NCBI RefSeq assembly: GCF_000715075.1
Contig: NC_134103.1
Coordinates: 75,703,519-75,767,518 of the forward strand
Origin: Nicotiana tabacum
Lineage: Eukaryota > Streptophyta > Magnoliopsida > Solanales > Solanaceae
Reading direction: 5' to 3'
Length of the DNA: 64,000 bases
This document shows, piece by piece, positions 47,401 through 60,200 of this stretch. Within the stretch, counting starts at the first letter, position 1. The number at the start of each line of letters is the position of its first letter. Made by a program: the position numbers and the translations under genes. The notes beneath the pieces were generated by a model. That model was given only the letters and a program-made list of their open reading frames with translations. It ran no database searches and was not told the origin of the DNA.

Positions 47401-50082
47401 TGATCCCATTCCTTGCAAAGCGTTGACACATTCTAGAAAGCCTTCCTTCTCATCCTCATCATGATTCAACAATACAATGTCCAAAGTATCTTCTATATTT
47501 ATCACAGCACTTGTGTCATCAACAATTACTATGGTCACAAGATCCACGAACGAACACATTTCGTTGCTATTTGGATGCCTCATTGATTTACAAATATGGA
47601 ACACCAGTTTTTCATCGCCCACCCGGAAGGTGAGCTCTCCAGATTCCGCATCAACTAAAGCCTTCCCTGTAGCAAGGAAAGGTCTCCCCATAATGATTGG
47701 CACCTCGTAGTCAACCTCACAGTCTAGTATCATAAAATCTGCGGGAAGGATGAACTTGTTGACCCTAACTAACACATCATCAATTATCCCCAATGGCCTT
47801 TTCATTGTCCGATCCGCCATTTGCAACCTCATGGATGTGGGTCTTGGTTGCCCAATCCCCAACGTTTTGAACACAAAATAGGGCATCAAGTTAATACTTG
47901 CCCCCAAATCACATAAAGCTTTAGCGAAATCGACACTCCCAATAGTGCACGGGATTGTGAAAGAACCGGGGTCTTCCAACTTTGGAGCCATAGAGTGCAC
48001 CATAGCACTCACTTGATGTGTGATTTTGATCGTTTCATAATTCATTAATCTCTTCTTTGTTACCAAGTCCTTCACGAACTTGGCATATCCTGGCATTTGT
48101 TCTAAGGCTTCAACCAACGACACATTTATGGACAAATTTTTCATCATATCAATGAATTTCTTAAATTGATTCTCATTGTTTTGCTTTGCAAGTCTTTGAG
48201 GGTATGGATGAGGAGGCCTTGGCATTGGTACCTTAGCCTTTGGCACTACCGGTTCCGGCATGTCAGTCACGTGCTCCCTAGACGAGTTCACTTCTTCTTG
48301 CGTCTCCTCCACATTTTCATCAATATCAATCCTCGCTTCTTTATTAGCTTGAACATCATTGCTTGGAAAACCATCATCTTGCATTAACACATCATCACCC
48401 ACATGGCTTCTTTGGTTTAAGGTACAAGCAACTCCACCTCTCCCACTTCTTGTTGTCACGGCCATTGCATGCCCTGTATTCCCACCTTTCGGGTTCACCA
48501 CCATATCACTAGGTAGTGCCCCATTTGGGCGAGTATTTAAAGCTTGAGAAATTTGGCCAAGTTGAACCTCCAAGTTGCGGATATAAGTGTTGTGGGAGGC
48601 TAATTGGGCATCGAAGTCGGCATTTTTCTCCATCATTTACTTAAACATGTTTTCAATCCGTCCCATTTCACTATTGGAAGAACTAGGACATTGCGACGGA
48701 TATGGAGGCGGGTTGTTTGGTTGTTGATACATCGGGGGCCTCTGAAATCCCGACCCCTGATTTCCTTGATTGCTATTGTTCCAACCACCTTGATTAATGT
48801 TGTTTTCCCAAATGCTTTGATTGTTTCCACCCTAATTACCTTGATTATTTCCTCCCCAATTGCCTTGATTAACTTGATTACCCTAATTGCTTAAATTATT
48901 GTTGTTGCCACCACTCCAATTTCCTTGGTGGCCTTGGTTGTTCCAGTTTCCTTGGTTTCCTTGTGATCTCCATTGTTGTTAATTTGGAGCATTGCTTTTT
49001 TGACCTTGATAATTGTTGAAATATTGAACCTCTTCATCTTGCTCATCATATGAATCATCTTGATTGTACCCACTATTACTTTGTTCAAATTGTTCCGGAT
49101 GGTTTTGTACTTGTTGACCTCATTGTCGTCTCTTGTTTACCATCATGTTCACCCCTTCCATAGAATTCACCTGTTTCGACCCTTGAACCCGAGCCTTGGC
49201 CAATTGGTTCATGGTGGTTGTCAAATCCGCAATAGCTTGCCCATGATCATGTAGCTCCTTGTGTAGGTTAATATAATTTGGGTCACCCTGAAGAAAATTA
49301 GCTCTACTTTTCCACGCCGAAGAGGTGTCCTCCATCTCATCCAAGATTTCACAAGCTTCAGAATAAGGCGTGTTCATGAAGTTACCCCCATCGAGTTGAT
49401 TTACCACACACTGATTTGTTGTGTTGATCCCTCTGTAGAAGGTCTGTTGGATTATGACCTCGGTCATATCATTGTTCGGGCATTCTTTGACCATGGTGCA
49501 ATATCTTTCCCAAATCTCGTGCAATGGCTCATTGGGCTCTTGTTTGAAAGCTAAAATTTCATCCCTTAGTGTAGCCATGTTCCCCGAAGAGAAGAATTTG
49601 GCAATGAACTTCTCGGCCAACTCATCCCAAGTGTGGATGGAATGATTGGGCAATCTATCTAACCAGTCCAAAGCCTTTCCCCGTAGAGAAAAGGGAAACA
49701 ACCTTAACCGCAGTGCATCCTCGATGACATTTGTTTGCTTGCTCCCCAAACAAGTATCGACAAAACCCTTGAGATGCTTGTAGGAATTTTGGTGTGGAGC
49801 TCCGGTGAAGAAACCCCGCTGCTCAAGCAGTGTAAGCATCACGTTGGTTATTTAGAAGTTGCCCGCCCTAATCCGGGGCGGGACTATTGCACTTGCATAG
49901 CCCTCGTTCGGCAACACCCGGTGTGCTGTTCTTGGTGGAGGTGGGGGAGGGTTTGGGACATTATCCTGAGGCGGTCGGCCTCGCCTGTTTACTTGAGGCT
50001 CGGGATGAACCTTATTCATTTGATCATCATCTACCTCCTCTTCCAATGGTAAATTTATGAGGGGCTCGTTGTTAAGGACCAT
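44427..50082 (-). pseudogene. Athila-type gag-pol polyprotein, unit 1, broken
   Basis: Gag starts MVLNNEPLINLPLEEEVDDD at 50082. A TAA at 49852-49854 replaces a Gln codon kept in unit 2. The gag core (KALDWLDRLPNHSIHTWDEL) is near 49600. An Asn/Gly-rich nucleocapsid-like stretch (about 48640-49110) is full of stops. Protease ALCDLGASINLMP lies near 47910. Reverse transcriptase (47373-46033) carries LDGYSGYNQI and FMDNFSV, in which the second catalytic Asp is Asn (AAT at 46567-46569; unit 2 has Asp). RNase H about 46030-45790; integrase about 45427-44789 with [16 protein letters not shown] and [14 protein letters not shown]. Further stops lie at 46033, 45790 and 45547. The element can no longer make its proteins. 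Confidence 0.93.
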
Positions 50083-50180
50083 TTTGTACCTAAACGCAAT
50101 TCACAAATAAAATTAGTGACTCAGAAGGAAAGAAAGTCAAAACACACAAATATCTAGATATATAGATAAATCCGTTTAAT

Positions 50181-50198
50181 TCCCCGCCAACGACGCCA
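50181..50198 (-). other. Primer-binding site, unit 1
   Basis: Minus-strand TGGCGTCGTTGGCGGGGA lies five bases inside the LTR end. It is close to the TGGCGCCGTTGCCGGGGA site used by Athila-lineage elements. Confidence 0.85.
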
Positions 50199-50203
50199 AA
50201 ATT

Positions 50204-51872
50204 TGATCGGGTCCAAGCCTACACTACTATTGAGTAGTGAGGGTGGTCGATGCAGTTTTAACCCAACTAGGTCAGGATCGAATCCACAGAGAGTTAATGT
50301 TTGGAATTAAGTTTATATCTAAGCTAGATGCGGGTTTTGAATCTAATTACACTCCCACAAGTTTGTGTTTGATTTCTACTTCTAACTTTACTCTAAAGAT
50401 TGCAATAATTGAAACTAAGGACAATATTTTTGTTGTTGTTTTTCAAATATTTAAAGAGACTAGGGTAGTGACTTCTACCTAGGTGGATATCTAACGGGTA
50501 GCAAAATCTAGGGCAAGCTTGATTAGTTCGGATTGTAATATAGCTATCACACCCGGGTACTCACTCTATACCTCTCGGTTGTTTGAGTGATTTTTCCCAA
50601 TTTGGCTTTCTCAAGTCCAAATGGGTATTCATGCAAATCAAGTGATATTAGCTCAAGTTGGGTATTACTCTCTAGGTTTAACCCTTTAATTGGGTCTATC
50701 AATTTCTTGAGTTCACCCCAATTTCTTGTTAGCCTAGTTTTCCTAGACTTAGTCCCTCTTTCTCAAGCAGAGACTAAGTCATAAAGGCATGAATCAATAT
50801 TTGCAACCATTAATTCTTGAGAACTAGGCTAAATATCACTAACCCATTCATATTCAAGCCCTAAAATGAAATACCCATTAAATACCCATACTAGGGTTGG
50901 GTCACAACCCTACTTATGGGTTTAGCTACTCATGGAAATAAAAGAAATTAAAGATGAAATGAAGATAAAATTCAAAATATTAATTTATGGAATGAAAATC
51001 TAATGTTAAGAAGTGAATCTAGTACAAAATTTCAGAAAACAGAAAAGTCAGCCGTCTTAGGTGCTCATACAAAACATAACATAACCTAAAACTGACAAAA
51101 AATTCTATTTATACTAAGCTGAAAATATCTGACAAAAATACCCCTAAGGAGGTTGTGCGGCCGCATAATTCTGAGTACGGCCGCACTCTTACTTTCGCGG
51201 CCGCATAATTCTGATGCGGTCCACGTTCTTCTCTTTTGCATCTGGGTTGAGCTGAACTTTACGAACCGCATAATTCTAAGTGCGGCCGTGCTGCAGATTA
51301 TGCGGCCGCATAAAAGTGATGAGGTCCACACTTGCTTGAATTTGGCTTGAAATCAACTCTCTGATTCTTCATCTTGCGGACCGCATAATTTCGATCGCGG
51401 CTGCACAAGGGACTTCCGCGGCTGCAAAATTCTGGTGCGGTCCGCACTTCTCTCTTTTGCTCAAGTTGTCAGCTCTCTGAATCTCAGTCATCGCGGTCCA
51501 CGTAATGTCAATTGATGCCGCAAAGGGACTTTTGTTGCTGCATATTTCTGGTGCGGTCCGCGCTCATCAGTTATCCCAAAATCACACTCTCCGAATCTCC
51601 CTCTTGCGGACCGCATAATTATGATAGTGGCCGCATCATGGCTTTCGCGGCCGCACAATATTTGTGCGGTCCGCACTTCAGACCTCTTTGCCCAGTCTTG
51701 ATTTTTGTTCAACTTTTGACTCCTTTGTGAGTAGATTTTGATTCCTTTGGCTCATTTTGAACAATTCCTGCAAGCATTCATATTTCATTAGTTTCCGGTA
51801 ATACCTTCAAGCATATTTGGCCTAAAACACAAGGAAAAGAGAGCAAATAATAGGTTAAAATCCCTACTCTCA
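50204..51872 (-). repeat. LTR 2, shared by both Athila-type units, 1669 bp
   Basis: Plus strand TGATCGGGTCC to TCTCA. TATA box TATAAATAG at 51105-51113; palindrome cluster about 51148-51680. It carries a segment near 51200-51260 that LTR 1 lacks (and LTR 3 has). Confidence 0.9.
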
Positions 51873-51886
51873 ACTCCCCCAAACTT
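51873..51886 (-). other. Polypurine tract, unit 2
   Basis: Minus-strand AAGTTTGGGGGAGT directly before the LTR. It is the classical Athila-type tract. Confidence 0.8.
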
Positions 51887-53781
51887 AAGCTTTTGCTTGT
51901 TCTCAAGCAAATAAGGTAATTTCCACCTCCACTAGAAAAAAGAATATTTCAGATGGCCTAAGGTGAATCAATCATGCATCAATTGGGACAAACAATTACC
52001 TCAACACAAATGAATTATCAACAACACCATGTTTTGACCTTTTGAGTACCATATTTCTAATATGACACTAGAGCATCAAGAGTTGACTTAATTCACCAAC
52101 GAAGTTTGCTATATCACATAGGTCCTTGTGGAATCCAAACTCCTCCTGCTCTACTCTCCATGAGAAAATCTCACTTTAGAATGTAACACTCAAAACAAGG
52201 ATTGTAAAGAAGTGCGCCCATCTCTCTCAAAAGAATGTCACAAGTCCGGCTCTAAGTACCATAAGCTTGCCCCTTATGTAAATCACCACTAATGTACGCT
52301 CACTCAACTTGAAATCATATAGGGCTTTTTCGGGAATGTAATGAAGGCTTTTGGAACAAGGTAGGACTTATCGGCATATGATGATTTCATCTTTCCTTAA
52401 GCACTCCATTTCCTCTTTTGGGCTCATACTTTCTTGACTCTTTGAGTCATCTTCTTCTTCCTTAGGGGAACTAGAGAGACGTAATGTCATTCTTTCTTGC
52501 TCATGATAATCATTTTTCTCCTTTTCTAATCACTCCATGCCTTTCATCATTACTTTCTTTGAATCCCTTCAACTTTTTACTTTATTCACTTTCTTTTTGA
52601 CATATTTCTTTTTGGCCTTTCTTCCTTTTTCTTTGCATTCCCTTTTCTTCATTTCTTTTTTTTTTGTTCTTTGTACCTTTTATCATTTTCACATTCCTCA
52701 TCTCTCCCCCAAACTTATGCTTTTGCCAATTGTATCAAGAATGCTAAGGAAAGATCGGGTGCCAAAAGAGGGCCATTATAAAATGGATAAAGGCTTGTAA
52801 CATGGCTATTGAATGGAAAAGGACTTCAGATCAAATGGGTTGACTAGGGATATAACATTGGTAGGCTACAGAAGCTTTCAAGTTTCAAATTCGATCAAGG
52901 ATAGCCTACAATCATTTCTCAAGTCGAGCTACACTTAGAATTTTGCCTAGACAAACATTCAGGGCAAGTTCTAGACTTATTGGCACGAAACTTGGACTTG
53001 TAATTCAATACCTCACCTCTCAAGCTGCTGGATTGTTAAAGAGAATAGAGTTGAGGGCCCACAACAACCCTAGCTAAGATTGAAAATCACAAATGGCTCA
53101 AAGAAACCACTCAATGATTGTTTTAGTCAACACAAGAGTCTAAAGGTCACAACTAGAGCTATTCTTTGCCAATCAACTTGTTTCTAACCATAAGGTCGAA
53201 GGTAAATGTGTCAGTACCAAGTGAAGCCTTCTTGAGATACTTTTATTCATTACTACAATATATACAAAAACATAAAAAAAAAAAATAGACTCAATCCCTT
53301 AAGAAGGTTGTCACGCCATCCATCATTGGGAAGAGCCACCCGGTTCACACAACATCCACCTTTGAAAAGAACCGTGGCATTAAGAAAACCAAAAGGCTTA
53401 TTGTTTACACAAAATGTAAAAAGAAGCTAAAAACTTAAAAAGAAGCTACTAAAGTAAATAAGATGCTATGTTACTAATGAAAAACAACGAAAGAAGTTAC
53501 GAAGTAAACTACGGAAAGTAGACTGAATATGTACAAAATGAAAATGAAGAAAAGCGAATATATACATAATGGAAATGAATATATACATCGAATGATAAGA
53601 ATATATGTATACAAAAAGTGAAAATAAATATAAATAAAGATAAAGAAAAATAGTATAATGGTTATTACATACCAAATGTCATGAAATCAAAATGGACCAT
53701 CCGCAAATGAAAAATAGCATTGTCCTCAATGCTCATAACAAATAAGAACAGGGAAAAGGGGTAGAGAGTATAGAAAACTCC
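51887..53781 (-). other. 3' non-coding internal region, unit 2
   Basis: Collinear with 39127-41040. No gene is seen. Confidence 0.7.
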
Positions 53782-55772
53782 CTATGTGGTCTCTGTCTGC
53801 ATCGGGTCCTCAACATGGACGGGGTACTCATCATGCATGGGCTCATCAACACCCTCCGTATCCTCTAACTGGATCTCCACATCCTCTGACTGGGGGACTA
53901 CGGGGTTGCTGAGCATCTGAATCAGCACCTCACCAGTGTGTGAAGTGGCAGCCGACTTCTCAGACTGGCCGATTGCTGCCTTTGATGCCTCGGGCACTGC
54001 TGGGACTGTCTCCTCCATGAGCAGGTCCAGAGGAATATCACCAACAGAAGCAATCTTCTCAACCTCTTTGCTTAACTTCTCCACCGACTACTTAGATGCC
54101 TGAGTCTTCCGCATCTTCTTCACCTGCTTCTCCAAATTCTTGATAATCCTCACATGTGTATCAAGAGTCTCTCGGATCTTCTTTTGGTCGTCCAGAATCT
54201 TTTTTGGTTGTCCAGAATCTTCTTCAAAGAGTCCTCCACTGATGGAGGTACCTGAAGCTCTGATGGGGCTGAAGTCTGTGCTGCCACTGCACTGGATATG
54301 ACAGTCAGCTTTGTGGTAGCTACATGCATCCAGTAGTTGAGAATGGATAGTGTCTGTGAAACTTGCAGTGCAGTCTGAGGGTAGGTAGAAGATGTGGGCA
54401 CTGACAGTGACACTAAGAGGGATGGTCCGGAGGAAAGAGGAGGCATGGCAGCTGCTCCGACAGAAGTACTGGCTGCTGTGGAGGGCTCGACAACTGACCC
54501 GATGGCCACTACCCCTGGCTCTTCAGACTGGCCAGTGGAGGTAGTGGCTTTACCCTTAAGTTTAGGGTTGTCCGCTCCCTGGAGGTGGTACCATGAGAAA
54601 GGCTTTTTAGACTTCACCTCCACATCAAAATGTCTCGACTCTATCCCTTGGTCTTGGAAATACTCTGTGAGGAAGTTGGGGTAGGGATACAATTTTTCTT
54701 CTTTCTAGACTGCATTTGAGATGTTGTAGGATATCAAGTTTCCTACATTAATAGGATAGCCTGCCATGATGGAAGCTACCAATACTGCCCGGGGGAGTGG
54801 AAGGACATTCTCATGCTGGCACGGGTCAAGACGGCTGCACGCGAATGTTTGCCACCCTTTTGCTTCAAAGTTAAGGGTGGCTCTGACATTTTGAACTCCT
54901 ACTGTGAGCCATGCAAGTGTTGTCCCCAGAATAGCAAGTATCTCAGCTAGCCATGGGCGAACTGTATCACCCAAGGCTAGCTTCTCCAGGTATTGCACGG
55001 CCTCGACCTCCTCAAACACTACATATCTGTTCAGTGCGTGGCCATCAAACCGGATTTTCAAATTCCGTACCTTCATCACCTTTGTACCCTTTTTGATGTG
55101 GGCAACATTGGCATAAAATTCCTTGACGAGGTATTCATTGCATCTTGCAATATGCCGGTGAACCTTTTCCATCCTTTTCTCTCCGTAAATTGCTTTAGGA
55201 CATTCGATTTGTGCTGGCTTAGGTCTTTGGTTATGAATTATCGCTCAAGAGTGAGCGACCTTTGGGCCCACCATTCCCAAAATTTTGCATACGCCTTCTC
55301 ACTTACAAATCTATCAGCCCATACCTCCGGCTTCCTTGATCTAGCCAGGCCTCCCACAATTGTGTCACCCCTTCTCCCATCATCTGGGACCTCATCATCA
55401 TCATCTAAATTGATTGGGGTAGCTGTTGTGGCAGGTGTTGTATTAGGTGGGGAGGATGGTTCATATGCCTGACTACCTCCCTCTGAGCCATCAGAAGAAC
55501 TAGAGGAGGAGGTAGGTTCATTCACTAAATGGAGTCTATCGGGGAATTGTTGTGATATTACCCCCGGTTGTGGTTGTACAGAATTCCCTCAGAAGTTTCC
55601 CGGGATGGGAGGTATTTACTGGTGTCTGAGGAGTCTGGAGGTGGTCTACTGAGAGTAGTCTTTTTTCCCACGACTTTCTGGACTGATAGTGGCATGTTAG
55701 GTTTTCCTCTATCCCGGCCTCAGGAGGATTCTGCCCTCCCTTTGGAAGTATCACCTCGACAGAATGCACCAT
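53782..55772 (-). pseudogene. Env-position ORF with putative plant transposon protein domain, unit 2, broken
   Basis: Start ATG at 55772. It has the same order of segments as unit 1: VGGLARSRKPEVWADRFVSE, EYLVKEFYANVAHIKKGTKV, LDPCQHENVLPLPRAVLVAS. Unit 2 keeps a stretch (FSWYHLQGADNPKLKGKATT) partly lost in unit 1. Acidic and Ser-rich linkers are present. Broken by several stops, for example near 54690 and 55235. Function unknown, as in unit 1. Confidence 0.8.
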
Positions 55773-57204
55773 TGTCTGCAACACACAAGTAGTGAAAGTC
55801 AGTTAGAATTGGGGTTCAACATGTGTTATTGAATTACAGTTGAAAAGAAAGACACTGCTTCTCAGAACAGGGCAGCGCAAACCGCACCAAAGTGAGTGCG
55901 GTCGTGGACTGCCCATCGCAGACCGCACAAAAATGAGTGTGTCCACATAATACCCATCGCGAACCGCATAAAATTAAGTGCGGTCATGGAGATCCCAGGT
56001 TTAGACTACTGGTTCTCTGAAGTTACCTCAGCGCGGACCGCATACTTTTGAGTGCGGCTGCGAAAACCCACTGCGGACCGCACAAAATTAAGTGCGGCCG
56101 CATAATCAATTTGTTGGGTCTCTGAAGTTTAATTGTGCAGACCGCAAAAAATTGAGTGCGGCCACAAAACCCAACCGCGGACCGCACAAAATTGAGTGCG
56201 GCCACACAAACTTAGCAATGACAAGTGCCTTCAACCTAGGGTATCGCAGACCGCACAATTTTGTATGCGGTCGCATACCCTAGCGCAGACCGCACAAAAA
56301 TGTATGCGGCCGCTAAATTTAATTCTGAGCAGTACTAAAGTACAATTAATACTATGGTTTTCACTAATTAGGCATGATTTGTGACAATTAAACAATAAAA
56401 GCTACTAACCCCAGCCCCTTTTATGCATTCAAACACTACCCACATGCTTCTAAGCAAGAAGCATCAATTTGACATTTTTGGCATGAATCTAACCCTAGAT
56501 AAAAAGAAAACTAAATCAAAGTGAAAAGAAAAGAAAAAGGATGAAATTAATTAATTGAAATCAACATACCAGTAATGAAATATAGTAGGAAATCAACATT
56601 TGATGAATATGGGATGAGATTGAAAATAAGAGAGAGTGCATTGTGCTTTAGTCTAGCTTGAGAGGTCAGTGTGTGTAAAGTGTGAATAGTCTCAAAAAGT
56701 CCTATCTATACTCTGACCATGTTGGCCCACCAACTTACCTGAGTGCATCCGCACAATTTTGGTGAGGTCCACACTCTTTACCTTTTCTAACTCAGCAACT
56801 CATTCAGTGACGCGGTCCGCATAAAATGGATGTGGCCGCACAAACTGTGCGGTCCGCAAAATTTTGATCGGGGCCGCGAATCCTTAAGGGATTTTGTCAG
56901 TCCAAACTTCAGAGAGTTGGCATTTTCCATCTTTCAGCTATGAGACCGCACACAGAATTGTGCGGCCACGAAGGGCTTGTGCTGTCTGCATAATTCTGGT
57001 GTGGTCCGCACAATTTCACCACTTGGCCAATTTTTGTCTTGTCAATTTTCTGCACTGCACACCTGATTCCTGTATACACTTCACAACCAGTTAGTCCAAA
57101 ACAATGTCTAATCTAGCAAGAAAATCAAAATAAAGAAAAACATATGGGTTGCCTCCCAAGAAGCGCCTGATTTAACGTCGCGGCATGACGCATGTTACCA
57201 TGAT
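55773..57204 (-). promoter_or_regulatory. Internal promoter-like region, unit 2
   Basis: Palindrome clusters at about 55875-56320 and 56745-57025 flank a degenerate TATA-like TATAGATAGG near 56702-56711. Collinear with 42997-44426. Confidence 0.45.
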
Positions 57205-60200
57205 TCATTTGAAATGGATCAATGCCACAACGTGTCCATCATCAACCTTACCAAGGTAGTGCTTCACCCGGTGCCCATTGACTCTAAAGATATCACCATT
57301 CTTATTTTTCCAATCAAGAGCACCAAAAGGAGTCACATGTACCACTCAACTTTGAATTAAGCTTTCCCGAGAAACATCTGTAACCGAGAGTTGAATAAAA
57401 GAACAAGGTCACCTTCTTGGAATTATTCGTTCAGGATATACGTATCGTGTAGGTACTTCATCTTGTCCTTATACAAGGACGAACTTGAGTAAGCATGGAA
57501 CCAGAACTTATCAAGTTCATTCAATTGCTCCACCCGAAGATTTGCAGCTATATCCCACTCAAGGTTCACTTTCTTCAATGCCCACATGGCCTTATGCTCT
57601 AATTCCACCTGAAGGTGATATGCTTTCCCAAACACCAACCGATACATAGACATAACAATTGAAGTCTTGTAAGCTGTTCTATAGGCCTAAAGAGCATCGT
57701 CATGTTTCGTTGACCAATCAGTCCGATTTGCATTGACAGTCTTGGATAGAATACTCTTCATCTCCCTATTGGAGACATCAACCTGTCCACTTGCACGGGG
57801 GTGATAGGGGGTTGACACCTTGTGAGTGACACTATACTTGGAGAGTAAAATGTCAAAGGCTTTGTTGCAAAAATGTGAACCCCCATCACTAATGATGGCC
57901 CTTGGGGTGCCAAACCTTGTGAATATGTTTTTCTTCAAGAAAGCCACCACACTCCGTGCTTTATTGTTGGGCAAAGCCACAGCTTCAACCCATTTGGAAA
58001 CGTAATCCACAGCAACAAGAATATAGGTGCTCCCACACGAGCTCACAAATGGACCCATAAAGTCGATGCCCCACATATCGAAAATATCAATCTTGAGGAT
58101 GGTGGTGAGAGGCTTCTCACTTTTCTTGGAGATCCCACCGGCCCTTTGGAAATCATCACAACGCTTAACGAGCTCGCTAGCGTCTTTGTACAAGGTAGGC
58201 CAAAAGAATCCATAGCTTAAGACCTTTGTAGCAGTTCTCGCCCCATCATGGTGACCACCATAGGGCGAAGAATGGCAAGCTTCAAGAATACCTAATTGCT
58301 CTTCTTCTGGAACACATCTTTAGATAACACCATCAGTGCAAATTTTGAAGAGATATGGCTCATCCCAATAGTATTCCAGGCAGTCCTGTTTGAGCTTCTT
58401 CCTTTGGTTTGAGGAGAACTCATTCGGAACAATGCCACTCACCAGATAGTTAGCCATATCGGAAAACCATGGCATCCGAGTTATAGAAATGGAAAGGAGT
58501 TGTTCGTCAGGAAATGAATCATTGATCTCAAGGCCATCATATGGCCTCCTCTCCTACTCCAATCAGGACAAGTGGTCCGCCACTTGATTCTCACTATCCT
58601 TTCGGTCTTGAATCTCTAGATCAAACTCTTGCAATAGAAGCACCCACCGCATCAACCTTGCCTTAGAGTCTTTCTTGCTCATCAAATAACGAAGTGCCGC
58701 ATGGTCGGTGTGAACAATCAGCTTTGTACCCATTAGGTACGAGCGGAACTTCTCCATAGCAAAGATAATGGCTAGGAGTTCTTTCTCGTCACCGTATAGT
58801 TGACTTAGGCCTCGTTTATGGTCTTGCTAGCATAGTAGACCGGATGAAAAATCTTATTAATTCATTGCCCCAATACCGCACCAACCGCCACATCGCTTGC
58901 ATCACACATGAGTTCAAATGGTAAGCTCCAATTTGGCGCGGTGATAATAGGAGTGGTAGTCAACTTATGCTTGAGTAGTTCAAATGTCTTCGTACAATCT
59001 TCATTGAAAAGGAACTTGGCATCTTTCTCCAAGAGTTTGCATAGGTTTTTTACCAACTTAGAAAAGTCCTTGATGAATCGGCGGTAAAACCCCGTATGAC
59101 CTAGAAAGCTTCTCACTCCCTTTATGGAACTAGGGGAGGGAGTTTGGATATCACTTCAATTTTTGCTTTATCAACCTCAATACCATTCTTGGAAATGATG
59201 TAACCGAGGACAATGTCCTCCATGACCATAAAGTGACACTTCTCCCAATTCAGCACCAAGTTAGTTTCTTCACAATATGCCAATACCTTATCCAAGTTAT
59301 CCAAGCACTCTTCAAAAAAATCCCCCATGACAGAGAAATCATCCATGAAAACCTCGAGAAGGTCCTCCACCATATCGGTGAAGATGGACATCATACACCG
59401 CTGAAAAGTTGCCGGTGCATTGCATAACCCGAATGACATCCGCGAGAATGCAAAAATGCCATATGGACAAGTGAAGGTGGTCTTCTCTTGGTCTTCAGGT
59501 GCAATAAGAATCTGGTTATATCCGGAATATCCATCCAAGAAGCAATAATAAGCACGTTCGGCTATCCTATCCAACATTTGGTCAAGAAATGGAAGCGGAA
59601 AATGATCTTTCTGAGTGAACTTTATTGATCTTTCTATAATCCATGAACACTCTCCACCCGGTGACAATTCTTGTGGGGATCAATTCATTTTTGTCATTTG
59701 TTATCACAGTTATGCCCCCTTTCTTTGGGACACATTGCACCGACGCGGTCAGAGAACTATCGGAAATGGGGTAAACCACCCCGGCATCCAACCACTTAAT
59801 GATCTCTTTCTTTACTACCTCTTGCATGGCCTCATTCAATCGTATTTGATGTTCCATGGAGGGTTTGGCATCCTCCTCCAAAATGATTTTGTGCATGCAA
59901 AAGGTGGGGCTTATATGCCGAATATCCGCCAATGTCCAACCTATTGCTTTCTTCCTCCTTTGTAGCACCGCAAGGGTGGCATCTACCTGCACGTTAGTTA
60001 AGCACGGAGAAAGAATAACAGGTAAAGTGGAACAAGGGCCTAGAAACTCATACCTGAGGTATGAAGGCAAAGGCTTTAACTTCAAGGTGGGAGGCTCCTC
60101 GATTGAGGGCTTTGTTGGTGGAGTCTTCCGATTTTCGAAATCCAAGGAAAGTTTTCGGGGCTTATAAATATATGATCCCATTCCTTGCAAAGCGTTGACA

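Larger units (their letters stand above)
37496..51872 (-). mobile_element. Athila-type Ty3/gypsy element, unit 1
   Basis: 3' LTR 37496-39112, polypurine tract, 3' untranslated region, env-position ORF (42996 to 41041), internal promoter-like region (43000-44400), gag-pol (50082 to 44427), primer-binding site (50181-50198) and 5' LTR 50204-51872. It runs on the minus strand. The right LTR is also the 3' LTR of unit 2. All coding parts are broken. The domain order and primer-site type fit the Athila lineage. Confidence 0.92.
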
